Part shown: piece by piece, positions 48,025 to 61,200 of the stretch | Position numbering within the stretch: position 1 is the first letter of the stretch | Layout of the letters: each line of letters begins with the position of its first letter | Source: Colletes latitarsis | Lineage: Eukaryota; Arthropoda; Insecta; Hymenoptera; Colletidae | Length of the DNA stretch: 64,000 nt | Direction of reading: 5' to 3' | Assembly: GCF_051014445.1 (NCBI RefSeq) | Contig: NW_027488369.1 | Coordinates: 13,100,001-13,164,000 of the forward strand | Program-made: the position numbers and the translations under genes | Notes under the pieces: model-generated | Told to the model about the DNA's origin: nothing | Databases searched by the model: none | Seen by the model: the letters and a program-made list of their open reading frames with translations, nothing else

Positions 48025-48748
48025 GCTTTTTCTGGTTTGGATCACGTAGTAATGTGGTACCACACTGAAGCAGTCAATTAAACTTGGTTCAGATTAGTAT
48101 TTTAGAGGATAGCGCTGGTTATGTCTGGGTGAGTTCTGGTATTTCCAATCATCTGGCTCGTACTTTCGCGTTTTTCGCATACTTGTTGGCCAGATCCTGG
48201 CCTTTTTCAGGCTTGGACCACGTAGTAATGTGGTACCACACCGAAACAGTCAATTAAACCTGGTTGCGAATAATATTTTAGTGGATAACGCTGGGTATGT
48301 CTGGGATAGTTCTGGTATTTGCAACCATCTGGCTCATACTTTCGCGTTTTTCTCATAGTTGTTGGTCAGATTCCGGGTTTTTTCTGGTTTGGATCCCGTA
48401 GTACTGCGGTTCCACACCAAAACAGTCAATTAAACCTGGTTGCGATTAATATTTTAGAGGATAACGCCGGTTATGTCTCGGTTAGGTCTGGTATTTGCCC
48501 TCAACTGGCTCGTACTTTCGCAGTTTTCGCATACTTGTTGGCCACATACTGGCCTTCTTCTGGCTTGGACCACGTAGTGAAGTGGTACCACACTGAAACT
48601 GTCTATTAAACCTGGTTCCGATTAATACTTTAGAGGATAACGCCGGTTATGTCTCGGTTAGGTCTGGTATTTGTCCTCATCTGGCACGTACTTTCGCATG
48701 TTTCGAATACTTTTTGGCCAGATCCTCGCCTTTTTCTGGCTTGGACCA
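48025..48748 (+). repeat. Higher-order block G, copy 1
   Basis: Matches 53293-54016 at offset 5268. The copy then continues at 54022-54272, which matches 49107-49357 at offset 4915, so two monomers (353 bp) present in copy 1 are absent from copy 2. An internal part, 48275-48926, also matches 50213-50864 at offset 1938. Rare markers are TTCGAATACTTTTTGGCC, CGTAGAAATG and CCTCGGTCCG. Confidence 0.85.
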
Positions 48749-50212
48749 CGTAGAAATGTGGTACCACACCGAAACGGTCAATTAAACCTCGGTCCGATTA
48801 ATATTTTACAGGATAACGCCGGTTATGTCTCGGTTTGGTCTGGGATTTGCCCTCATCTGGCTCGTACTTTCGCATTTTTCGCATACTTGTTAGCCAGATC
48901 CTGGCCTCTTTCTGGTTTGGATCATCGTAGCAATGCGGTACCACACCGAAACAGTCAATTATACCTGGTTGCGATTAATATTTTAGAGGATAGCGCCGGT
49001 TATGTCTCGGTTAGGTCTGGGATTTGCCCTCATCTGGATCGTACTTTCGCATTGTTCGTGTACTTGTTGGCCAGATCCTGGGTTTTTTCTGGTTTGGATC
49101 CCGCAGTAATTTGGTTCCACAACGAAACAGTCAATTAAACCTGGTTGCGATTAATATTTTAGCGGATAACGCCGGTTATGTCTGGGTTAGGTCTGGTGTT
49201 TGCCCTCATCTGGCTCGTACTTTCGCATGTTTCGCATACTTGTTAGTCAGATCCTGGCCTTTTTCTGGATTGGATCACGTAGTAATGTGGTACCACACTG
49301 AAACAGTCAATTAAACCTGGTTGCGATTAATATTTTAAAGGATAACGCCGGTTATGTCTCGGTTAGGTCTGGGATTTGCCCTCATCTGGCACGTACTTTC
49401 GCATTTTTCGCATACTTGTTGGCCAGATCCTGGGCTTTTTCTGGTTTGGATCACGTAGTAATGTGGTACCACACTGAAACAGTCAATTAAACCTGGTTGC
49501 GATTAATATTTTAGAGGATAACGCCGGTTATGTCTGGGTTAGGTCTGGGATTTTCCCTCATGAGGCTCGTACTTTCGCGTTCCTCGCATTCTTGTTGGCC
49601 TGATCCTGAGATTTTTCTGGTTTGGATCTCGTAGTAATGTGTTACCACACTGAAACAATCATTAAAAGCATGCTCCGATTCGTATTTTAGAGGATAACGC
49701 TGGTTATGTCAGGCATAGTTCTGGTAGTTGCAATCATCTGGCTCATACTTTCGCATTTTTCGCATACTTGTTGGCCAGATCATGGCCTTTTTCTGGTTTG
49801 GATCATCGTAGCAATGCGGTACCACACCGAAACAGTCAATTATACCTGGTTGCGATTAATATTTTAGAGGATAACGCTGTTTATGTCAGGGTTAGTTCCG
49901 GTATTTGCAATCATCTGGATCATATATTCGTATTTTTCTCATCCTTGTTGGACAGATCCTGGCCTCTCTCTGGTTTGGGTCACGTAGTAATGCGATACCA
50001 CACCGAAACAGTCAATTAAACCTGGTTGCGATTAATATTTTAGGGGATAACGCCGGTTATGTCTGGGTTAGTTCTGGTATTTGCTATCATCTGGCACATA
50101 CTTTCGCGTTTTTCGCATACTTGTTGGCCAGATCCTGGGCTTTTTCTGGGTTGGATCACGTAGTAATGTGGTACCACACTGAAGCAGTCAATTAAACTTC
50201 ATTCAGATTAGT

Positions 50213-50864
50213 ATTTTAGTGGATAACGCTGGGTATGTCTGGGATAGTTCTGGTATTTGCAACCATCTGGCTCATACTTTCGCGTTTTTCTCATAGTTGT
50301 TGGCCAGATTCCGGGTTTTTTCTGGTTTGGATCCCGTAGTACTGTGGTTCCACACCGAAACAGTCAATTAAACCTGGTTGCGATTAATATTTTAGAGGAT
50401 AACGCCGGTTATGTCTCGGTTAGGTCTGGTATTTGCCCTCAACTGGCTCGTACTTTCGCAGTTTTCGCCTACTTGTTGGCCACATACTGGCCTTCTTCTA
50501 GCTTGGACCACGTAGTGAAGTGGTACCACACTGAAACTGTCTATTAAACCTGGTTCCGATTAATACTTTAGAGGATAACGCCGGTTATGTCTCGGTTAGG
50601 TCTGGGATTTGTCCTCATCTGGCACGTACTTTCGTATGTTTCGAATACTTTTTGGCCAGATCCTCGCCTTTTTCTGGCTTGGACCACGTAGAAATGTGGT
50701 ACCACACCGAAACGGTCAATTAAACCTCGGTCCGATTAATATTTTACGGGATAACGCCGGTTATGTCTCGGTTTGGTCTGGGATTTGCCCTCATCTGGCT
50801 CGTACTTTCGCATTTCTCGCATACTTGTTAGCCAGATCCTGGCCTCTTTCTGGTTTGGATCACG
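50213..50864 (+). repeat. Higher-order block G, partial intermediate copy
   Basis: About 650 bp matching 48275-48926 at offset 1938 (11 monomers plus 2 bp). It keeps the TTCGAATACTTTTTGGCC and CGTAGAAATG markers but has TTTCGTATGTTTCG where the first copy has TTTCGCATGTTTCG. The same TTTCGTATG variant reappears near 55.19 kb, linking this copy to a further monomer there. Confidence 0.8.
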
Positions 50865-53292
50865 TAGTAATGCGGCACCACACCGAAACAGTCAATTAAT
50901 CCTGGTTGCGATTTATATTTTAGAGGATAACGCTGGTTATGTCTCGGGTATGTCTGGGACTTGTCCTTATCTGGCTCGTACTTTCGCAGTTTTCGCATAC
51001 TTGTAGGCTACATACTGGCCTTCTTCTGGCTTGGACCACGTAGTAATGTTGTACCACACTGAAACAGTCAATAGAAGCTGGTTCCGATTAGTATTTTAGA
51101 GGATAACGCTGGTTATGTCTGGGTTAGTTCTGGTATTTGCTATCATCTGGCACATACTTTCGCGTTTTTCGCATACTTGTTGGCCAGATCCTGGGCTTTT
51201 TCTGGTTTGGATCCCGTAGTAATGAGGTTCCACACCGAAGCAGTCAATTCAACTTGTTGCGATTAATATTTTAGAGGATAACGCCGGTTATGTCTCGGTT
51301 AGGTCTGGGATTTGTCCTCATCTGGCTCGTACTTTCGCATGTTTCGCATACTTTTTGGCCAGATCCTGGCCGTTTTCTGGTTTGGATCACGTAGTAATGT
51401 GGTACCACACAGAAACAGTCAATAAATGTTGGTTCCGATTAGTATTTTAGAGGATAACGCTGGTTATGTCTGGGATAGTTCTGGTATTTGCAATCATCTG
51501 GCTCATACTTTCGCGTTTTTCGCATACTTGTTGGCCAGATCCTCGGTCTTTTCTGGTTTGGATCCCGTCGCAATGTGGTTCCACACCGAAACAGTCAATT
51601 AAACCTTGTTGCGATTAATATTTTAGAGGATAACGCAGGTTATGTCTCGGTTAGGTCTGGGATTTGTCCTCATCTGGCTCGTACTTTCGCATGTTTCGCA
51701 TACTTTTTGGCCAGATCCAGGCCTTTTTCTGGTTTGGATCACGTAGTAGTGCGGTACCACACCGAAACAGTCATTTAAACCTGGTTGCTATAAATATTTT
51801 AGAGGATAAGGCCGGTTATGTCACGGTTAGGTCTGGGATTTGCCCTCAACTGCCTCGTACTTTCGCACTTTTCGCATACTTGTTGGCCAGATCCTGGGCT
51901 TTTTCTTGTTTGGATCACGTAGGAATGTGGTACCACACAGTCAATAAAAGCTGGTTCCGCTTAGTATTTTAGAGGATAACGCTGGTTATGCCTGGGTTAG
52001 TTCTAGTATTTGCAATCATCTGGCTCATACTTTCGCGTTTCTCGCATACTTGTTGGCCAGATCCTGGGTTGTTTCTGTTTTGGATCCCGTAGTAATGAGG
52101 TTCCACACCAAAACAGTCAATTAAGCCGGTTGCGATTAATATTTTAGAGGTTAACGCCGGTTATGTCTCGGGTAGGTCTGGGATTTGTCCTCATCTGGCT
52201 CGTACTTTCGCGTTTTCCACATTGTTGTTGGCCAGATCCTGGGTTTTTTCTGGTTTGGATCCCGTAGTAATGTGGTACCCCACCGAAACATTCAATTAAA
52301 CCTAGTTGCGATTAATATTTTAGAGGATAACGCCGGTTATGTCTCGGTTAGGTCTGGCATTTGTTCTCACCTGGCTCGTACTTTCGCATGTTTCGCATAC
52401 TTTTTGGCCAGATCCTGGCCTTTTTCTGGTTTGGATCACGTAGTAATGTGGTACGACACAGAAACAGTCAATAAAAGCTTGTTCCGATTAATATTTTAGA
52501 GGATAACGCTGGTTATGTCTGGGATAGTTCTGGTATTTGCAATCATCTGGCTCATACTTTCGCGTTTTTCGCATACTTTTTGGCCAGATCCTGGCCTTTT
52601 TCTGGTTTGGATCACGTAGTAATGTGGTACCACACTGAAACAGTCAATAAAAGCTGGTTCCGATTAGTATTTTCGAGGATAACGCTGGTTATGTCTGGGA
52701 TAGTTCTGGTATTTGCAATCATCTGGCTCATACTTTCGCGTTTTTCGCATACTTGTTGGCCAGATCCTCGGTTTTTTCTGGTTTGGATCCCGTCGCAATG
52801 TGGTTCCACACCGAAACAGACAATTAAACCTTGTTGCGATTAATATTTTAGAGGATTACGCCGGTTATGTCTAGGTTAGGTCTGTGATTTGCCCTCATCT
52901 GCCTCGTACTATCGCACTTTTCGCATACTTGTTGGCCAGATCCCGGGCTTTTTCTTGTTTGGAACCACGTAGTAATGTGGTACTACACTGTCAATAAAAG
53001 CTGGTTCCGCTTAGTACTTTAGAGGATAACGCTGGTTATGCCTGGGTTAGTTCTGGTATTTGCAATCATCTGGCTCATACTTTCGCGTTTTTCGCATACT
53101 TGTTGACCAGATCCTGGGTTTTTTCTGGTTTGGATCCCGTAGTAATGTGGTACCACACCGAAACAGACAATTAAACTGGTTGCGATTAATATTTTAGAGG
53201 ATAACGCCGGTTATGTCTCGGTTAGGTCTGGGATTTGTCCTCATCTGGCTCGTACTTTCGCATGTTTCGCATACTTTTTGGCCAGATCCAGG

Positions 53293-54272
53293 CCTTTTTC
53301 TGGTTTGGATCACGTAGTAATGTGGTACCACACTGAAGCAGTCAATTAAACTTGGTTCAGATTAGTATTTTAGAGGATAGCGCTGGTTATGTCTGGGTGA
53401 GTTCTGGTATTTCCAATCATCTGGCTCGTACTTTCGCGTTTTTCGCATACTTGTTGGCCAGATCCTGGCCTTTTTCAGGCTTGGACCACGTAGTAATGTG
53501 GTACCACACCGAAACAGTCAATTAAACCTGGTTGCGAATAATATTTTAGTGGATAACGCTGGGTATGTCTGGGATAGTTCTGGTATTTGCAACCATCTGG
53601 CTCACACTTTCGCGTTTTTCTCATAGTTGTTGGTCAGATTCCGGGTTTTTTCTGGTTTGAATCCCGTAGTACTGCGGTTCCACACCAAAACAGTCAATTA
53701 AACCTGGTTGCGATTAATATTTTAGAGGATAACGCCGGTTATGTCTCGGTTAGGTCTGGTATTTGCCCTCAACTGGCTCGTACTTTCGCAGTTTTCGCAT
53801 ACTTGTTGGCCACATACTGGCCTTCTTCTGGCTTGGACCACGTAGTGAAGTGGTACCACACTGAAACTGTCTATTAAACCTGGTTCCGATTAATACTTTA
53901 GAGGATAACGCCGGTTATGTCTCGGTTAGGTCTGGTATTTGTCCTCATCTGGCACGTACTTTCGCATGTTTCGAATACTTTTTGGCCAGATCCTCGCCTT
54001 TTTCTGGCTTGGACCACGCAGTAATTTGGTTCCACAACGAAACAGTCAATTAAACCTGGTTGCGATTAATATTTTAGCGGATAACGCCGGTTATGTCTGG
54101 GTTAGGTCTGGTGTTTGCCCTCATCTGGCTCGTACTTTCGCATGTTTCGCATACTTGTTAGTCAGATCCTGGCCTTTTTCTGGTTTGGATCACGTAGTAA
54201 TGTGGTACCACACTGAAACAGTCAATTAAACCTGGTTGCGATTAATATTTTAGAGGATAACGCCGGTTATGT
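53293..54272 (+). repeat. Higher-order block G, copy 2 with two-monomer loss
   Basis: This copy follows 48025-48748 and then jumps to the equivalent of 49107. The join at 54016-54022 reads GGACCACGCAGTAATTTGG and fuses the left part of one monomer to the right part of another in perfect register. No bases are added or lost relative to a normal monomer, which is what recombination between aligned monomers would give. Confidence 0.83.
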
Positions 54273-57120
54273 CTGGGTTAGGTCTGGGATTTTCCCTCAT
54301 GTGGCTCGTACTTTCGCGTTTCTCGCATTCTTGTTGGCCCGATCCTGGGATTTTTCTGGTTTGGAACTCGTAGTAATGCGTTACCACACCGAAACAGTCA
54401 ATTAAACCTGGTTGCGATTAATATTTTAGAGGATAACGCCGGTTATGTCTCGGTTAGGTCTGGGATTTGCCCTCATCTGGCACGTACTTTCGCATTTTTC
54501 GCATACTTGTTTGCGAGATCCTGGCCTTTCTCTGGTTTGGATCACGTAGTAATGCGGTACCACACCGAAACTGTCAATTAAACCTGGTTGCGATTAATAT
54601 TTTAGAGGATAACGCTGGTTAGGTCTGGGTTAGTTCTGGTATTTGCAACCATCTGGCTCATACTTTCGCATTTTTCGCATACCTGTTGGCCAGATCGTGG
54701 GTTTTCTCTGGTTTGGATCACGTAGTAATGCAGTACCACACCGAAACAGTCAATTAAACCTGGTTGCGATTAATATTTTAGAGGATAGCGCCGGTTATGT
54801 CTGGGTTAGGTCTGGGATTTTCCCTCATGTGGCTCGTACTTTCGCGTTTCTCGCATTCTTGTTGGCCCGATCCTGGGTTTTTTCTGGTTTGGATCATCGT
54901 AGCAATGCGGTACCACACCGAAACAGTCAATTATACCTGGTTGCGATTAATATTTTAGAGGATAACGCTGTTTATGTCAGGGTTAGTTCCGGTATTTGCA
55001 ATCATCTGGATCATATATTCGTATTTTTCTCATCCTTGTTGGACAGATCCTGGCCTCTCTCTGGTTTGGGTCACGTAGTAATGCGGTACCACACCGAAAC
55101 AGTCAATTAAACCTGGTTGCGATTAATATTTTAGGGGATAACGCCGGTTATGTCTCGGTTAGGTCTGGGATTTGTCCTCATCTGGCACGTACTTTCGTAT
55201 GTTTCGAATACTTTTTGGCCAGATCCTCGCCTTTTTCTGGCTTGGACCACGTAGAAATGTGGTACCACACCGAAACGGTCAATGAAACCTCGGTCCGATT
55301 AATATTTTACAGGATAACGCCGGTTATGTCTCGGTTTGGTCTGGGATTTGCCCTCATCTGGCTCGTACTTTCGCATTTTTCGCATACTTGTTAGCCAGAT
55401 CCTGGCCTCTTTCTGGTTTGGATCATCGTAGCAATGCGGTACCACACCGAAACAGTCAATTATACCTGGTTGCGATTAATATTTTAGAGGATAGCGCTGG
55501 TTATGTCTGGGTGAGTTCTGGTGTTTGCCCTCATCTGGCTCGTACTTTCGCATTTTTCGTATACTTGTTGGCCAGATCCTGGGTTTTTTCTGGTTTGGAT
55601 CCCGCAGTAATGTGGTTCCACAACGAAACAGTCAATTAAACCTGGTTGCGATTAATATTTTAGCGGATACCGCCGGTTATGTCTGGGTTAGGTCTGGTGT
55701 TTGCCCTCATCTGGCTCGTACTTTCGCATGTTTCGCATACTTGTTAGTCAGATCCTGGCCTTTTTCTGGCTTGGATCACGTAGTAATGTGGTGCCACAAT
55801 GAAACAGTCAATAGAAGCTGGTTCCGATAAGTATTTTAGAGGATAACGCTGGTTATGTCTGAGTTAGTTCTGGTATTTGCAATCATCTGGCTCATACATT
55901 CGCGTTTTTCGCATACTTGTTGGCCAGATCCTGGGCTTTTCTGGTTTGGATCACGTAGTAATGTGGTACCACACTGAAACTGTCAATTAAACCTGGTTGC
56001 GATTAATATTTTAGAGGATAACGCCGGTTATGTCTGGGTTAGGTCTGGGATTTTCCCTCATGTGGCTCGTACTTTCGCGTTTCTCGCATTCTTGTTGGCC
56101 CGATCCTGGGATTTTTCTGGTTTGGAGGACGTAGTAATGTGTTAGCACACTGAAACAGTCATTAAAAGCATGTTCCGATTCGTATTTTAGAGGATAACGC
56201 ACGTTATGTCAGGCATAGTTCTGGTATTTGCAATCATCTGGCTCATACTTTCGCATTTTTCGCATACTTGTTGACCACATACTGGCCTTCTTCTGGCTTG
56301 GACCACGTAGAAATGTGGTACCACACCGAAACTGTCAATTAACCCTGGGTCCGATTAATATTTTACAGGATAACGCCGGTCATGTATCGGTTTGGTCTGG
56401 GATTTGCCCTCATCTGGCTCGTACTTTCGCATTTTTCGCATACTTGTTAGCCAGATCCTGGCCTCTTTCTGGTTTGGATCATCGTAGCAATGCGGTACCA
56501 CACCGAAACAGTCAATTATACCTGGTAGCGATTAATATTTTAGAGGATAGCGCCGGTTATGTCTCGGTTAGGTCCTGGATTTGCCCTCATCTGGATCGTT
56601 CTTTCGCATTTTTCGTATACTTGTTGGCCAGATCCTGGGTTTTTTCTGGTTTGGATCCCGTAGTAATGTGGTTCCACGCCGAAACAGTCAATTAAACCTG
56701 GTTGCGATTAATATTTTAGGGGATAACGCCGGTTACGTCTCGGTTAGGTCTGGGATTTTCCCTCATCAGGCTCGTACTTTCGCGTTTTTCGCATTCTTGT
56801 TGGCCCGATCCAGGGTTTTTTCTGGTTTGGATCCCGTAGTAATGTGGTTCCACACCGAAACAGTCAATTGAACCTGGTTGCGATTAATATTTTAGAGGAT
56901 AACGCCGGTTATGTCTCGGTTAGGTCTGGGATTTTCCCTCATCTGGCTCGTACTTTCGCGTTTTTCGCATTCTTGTTGGCCAGATCCTGGCCCTTTTCTG
57001 GTTTGGATCACGTAGTAATGTGGTACCACACTGAAACAGTCAATAGAAGCTGGTTCCGATATGTATTTTAGAGGATAACGCTGGTTATGTCAGGGTTAGT
57101 TCTGGAATTTGCAATCATCT

Positions 57121-58244
57121 GGCTCATACTTTCGCATTTTGCGCATACTTGTTGGCCAGATCCTGGCCTCTTTCTGGTTTGGATCATCGTAGCAATGCGG
57201 TACCACACCGAAACAGTCAATTACACCTGGTTGCGATTAATATTTTAGGGGATAACGCCGGTTACGTCTCGGTTAGGTCTGGGATTTTCCCTCATCTGGC
57301 TCGTACTTTCGCGTTTTTCGCATTCTTGTTGGCCCGATCCTGGGATTTTTCTGGTTTGGATCAGGTAGTTATGCGGTACCACACCGAAACAGTCAATTAA
57401 ACCTGGTTGCGATTAATATTTTAGAGGATAACGCCGGTTATGTCTCGGTTTGGTCTGGGATTTGCCCTCAACTGGCTCGTACTTTCGCATTTTGCGCCTA
57501 CTTGTTGGCCAGATCCTGGCCTTTTTCTGGTCTGGATCACGTAGTAATGCAGTACCACACCGAAACAGTCAATTAAACCTGGTTGCGATTAATATTTTGG
57601 AGGATATCGCTGGTTATGTCTGGGTTACTTCTGGTATTTGCTATCATCTGGCTTGTACTTTCGCATTTTTCGCATTCTTGGTGACCAGATCCTGGCCTTT
57701 TTCTGGTTTGGATCACGTAGTAATGTGGTCCCACAACGAAACAGCCAATTATACCTGGTTGCGATTAATATTTTAGCGGATAACGCCGGTCATGTCTGGG
57801 TAGGTCTGGGATTTGTCCTTATCTGGCTCGTACTTTCGCGTTTTTCGCATACTTGTTGGCCAGATCCTGGCCTTTTTCTGGTTTGGATCACGTAGTAATG
57901 TGGTACCACACTGAAACAGTCAATTAACCCTGGTTCAGATTAGTATTTTAGAGGATAGCGCTGGTTATGTCTGGGTGAGTTCTGGTATTTGCAATCATCT
58001 GGCTCGTACTTTCGCGTTTTTCGCATACTTGTTGGCCAGATCCTGGCCTCTTTCTGGTTTGGATCACGTAGTAATGCGGTACCACACCGAAACAGTCAAT
58101 TAAATCTGGTTGCGATTAATATTTTAGGGGATAAAGCCGGTAATGTCTCGGTTAGGTATGGTATATGCCCTCATCTGGCTCGTACTTTCGCATTTTTCGC
58201 ATACTTGTTGGCCAGATCCTGGCCTTTTTCTGGCTTGGACCACG
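57121..58244 (+). repeat. Higher-order block H, copy 1
   Basis: About 1.12 kb matching 62877-64000 at offset 5756 with very few differences noticed by eye (for example GTAGTTATG against GTAGTAATG near 57.37 kb and GGTGACCAG against GGTGGCCAG near 57.68 kb). The copy shares an unusual 1-bp loss in GTCTGGGTAGGTCTGGG at about 57.8 kb. The segment continues to match block E on its downstream side. Confidence 0.88.
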
Positions 58245-61200
58245 TAGTAATGTGGTACCACACCGAAACAGTCAATTAAACCTGGTGGCGAATAATATTT
58301 TAGTGGATAACGCTGGGTATGTCTGGGATATTTCTGGTATTTGCAACCATCTGGCTCATACTTTCTCGTTTTTCTCATAGTTGTTGGCCAGATTCTGGGT
58401 TTTTTCTGGTTTGGATCCCGTAGTAATGTGGCTCCACACCGAAACAGTCAATTAAACCGGGTTGCGATTAATATTTTACAGGATAACGCCGGTTATGTTT
58501 CGGTTAGGTCTGGTATTTGCCCTCAACTGGCTCGTACTTTCGCAGTTTTCGCAGACTTGTTGGCCACATACTGGCCTTCTTCTGGCTTGGACCACGTACT
58601 GAAGTGGTACCACACTGAAAGTGTCAATTAAACCTGGTTCCGATTAATACTTTAGAGGATAACGCCGGTTATGTCTGGGTTAGGTCTGGGATTTGTCCTC
58701 ATCTGGCACGTACTTTCGCATGTTTCGAATACTTTTTGGCCAGATCCTCGCCTTTTTCTGGCTTGGACCACGTAGAAATGTGGTACCACACCGAAACAGT
58801 CAATTAAACCTGGGTCCGATTAATATTTTAGAGGATAACGCCGATTTTGTCTGGGTTAGGTATGGTATTTGCCCTCATCTCGCTCATACTTTCGCATATT
58901 TCGCTTACTTGTTGGCCTGATCCCAGCCTTTTTATGGTTTGGATCACGTAGTAATGCGGTACCACGCCGAAACATTCAATTAAACCTGGTTGCTATAAAT
59001 GTTTTAGAGGATAAGGCCGGTTATGTCACGGTTAGGTCCGGGATTTGCCCTCAACTGCCTCGTAGTTTCGCACTTTTCGCATACTTGTTGGCCAGATCCT
59101 GGCTTTTTCTTGTTTGGATCACGTAGTAATGTGGTACCACACTGTCAATAAAAGCTGGTTCCGCTTAGTATTTTAGAGGATAACGCTGGTTATGCCTGGG
59201 TTAGTTCTGGTATTTGCAATCATCTGGCTCATACTTGTTGGCCAGATCCTGGCCTTTTTCTGGTTTGGATCACGTAGTAATGTGGTACCACACTGAAACA
59301 GACAATAGAAGCCGGTTCCGATTAGTATTTTAGAGGATAACGCTGGTTATGTCTGGGATAGTTCTGGTATTTGCAATCATCTGGCTCGTACTTTCGCATT
59401 TTTCGCATTCTTGGTGGCCAGATCCTGGCCCTTTTCTGGTTTGGATCACGTAGTAATGCGGCACCACACCGAAACAGTCAATTAAACCTGGTTGCGATTT
59501 ATATTTTAGAGGATAACGCTGGTTATGTCTCGCGTAGGTCTGGGATTTGTCCTTATCTGGCTCGTACTTTCGCAGTTTTCGCATACTTGTAGGCTACATA
59601 CTGGCCTTCTTCTGGCTTGGACCACGTAGTAATGTTGTACCACCCTGAAACAGTCAATAGAAGCTGGTTCCGATTAGTATTTTAGAGGATAACGCTGGTT
59701 ATGTCGGGGTTAGTTGTGGTATTTGCTATCATCTGGCACATACTTTCGCGTTTTTCGCATACTTGTTGGCCAGATCCTGGGCCTTTTCTGGTTTGGATCA
59801 CGTAGTAATGTGGTACCACACTGAAACAGTCAATTAAAGCTGGTTCAGATTAGTATTTTAGAGGATAGCGCTGGTTATGTCTGGGTTAGGTCTGGCATTT
59901 GTCCTCATCTGGCTCGTACTTTCGCGTTTTTCGCATACTTGTTGGCCAGATCCTGGCCTTCTTCTGGCTTGGACCACGTAGTAAAGTGGTACCACACTGA
60001 AACAGTCAATAGAAGCTGGTTCCGATTAGTATTTTAGAGGATAACGCTGGTTATGTCTGGGATAGTTCTGGTATTTGCAATCATCTGGCTCATACTTTCG
60101 CGTTTTTCGCATACTTGTTGGCCAGATCCTCGGTTTTTTCTGGTTTGGATCCCATCGCAATGTGGTTCCACACCGAAACAGTCAATTAAACCTTGTTGCG
60201 ATTAATATTTTAGAGGATAACGCCGGTTATGTCTCGGTTAGGTCTGGGATTTGTCCTCATCAGCCTCGTACTTTCGCACTTTTCGCATACTTGTTGGCCA
60301 GGTCCTGGGCTTTTTCTGGTTTGGATCACGTAGTAATGTGGTACCACACTGTCAATAAAAGCAGGTTCTGCTTAGTATTTTAGAGGATAACGCTGGTTAT
60401 GCCTGGGTTAGTACTGGTATTTGCAATCATCTGGCTCATACTTTCGCGATTTTCGCATACTTGTTGGCCAGATCCTGGGTTTTTTCTGTTTTGGATCCCG
60501 TCGCAATGTGGTTCCACACCGAAACAGTCAATTAAACTGGTTGCGATTAATATTTTAGAGGATAACGCCGGTTATGTCACGGTTAGGTCTGGGCTTTGCC
60601 CTCATCTGCCTCGTACTTTCGTACTTTTCGCATACTTGTTGGCCAGACCCTATGCTCTTTTCTGGTTTGGATCACGTAGTAATGTGGTACCACACTGAAA
60701 CATTCAATAAAAGCTGTTTCCGATTAGTATTTTAGAGGATAACGCTGGCTATGTCTGGGATAGTTCTGGTATTTGCAATCATCTGGCTCGTACTGTCGCG
60801 TTTTCCACATTGTTGTTGGCCAGATCCTGGGTTTTTTCTGGTTTGGATCCCGTACTAATGTGGTACCACACCGAAACAGTCAATTAAACCTAGTTGCGAT
60901 TAATATTTTAGAGGATAACGCCGGTTATGTCTCGGTTAGGTCTGGCATTTGTCCTCATCTGGCTCGTACTTTCGCGTTTTTCGCATACTTGTTGGCCAGA
61001 ACCTGGCCTTTTTCTGGTTTGGATCCCGTAGTAATGAGGTTCCACACCGAAACAGTCAATTAAACTGGTTGCGATTTATATTTTAGAGGATAACGCCGGT
61101 TATGTCTCGGTTAGGTCTGGGATTTGTCCTCATCTGGCTCGTACTTTCGCATGTTTCGCATACTTTTTGGCCAGATCCTGGCCTTTTTCTGGTCTGGATC

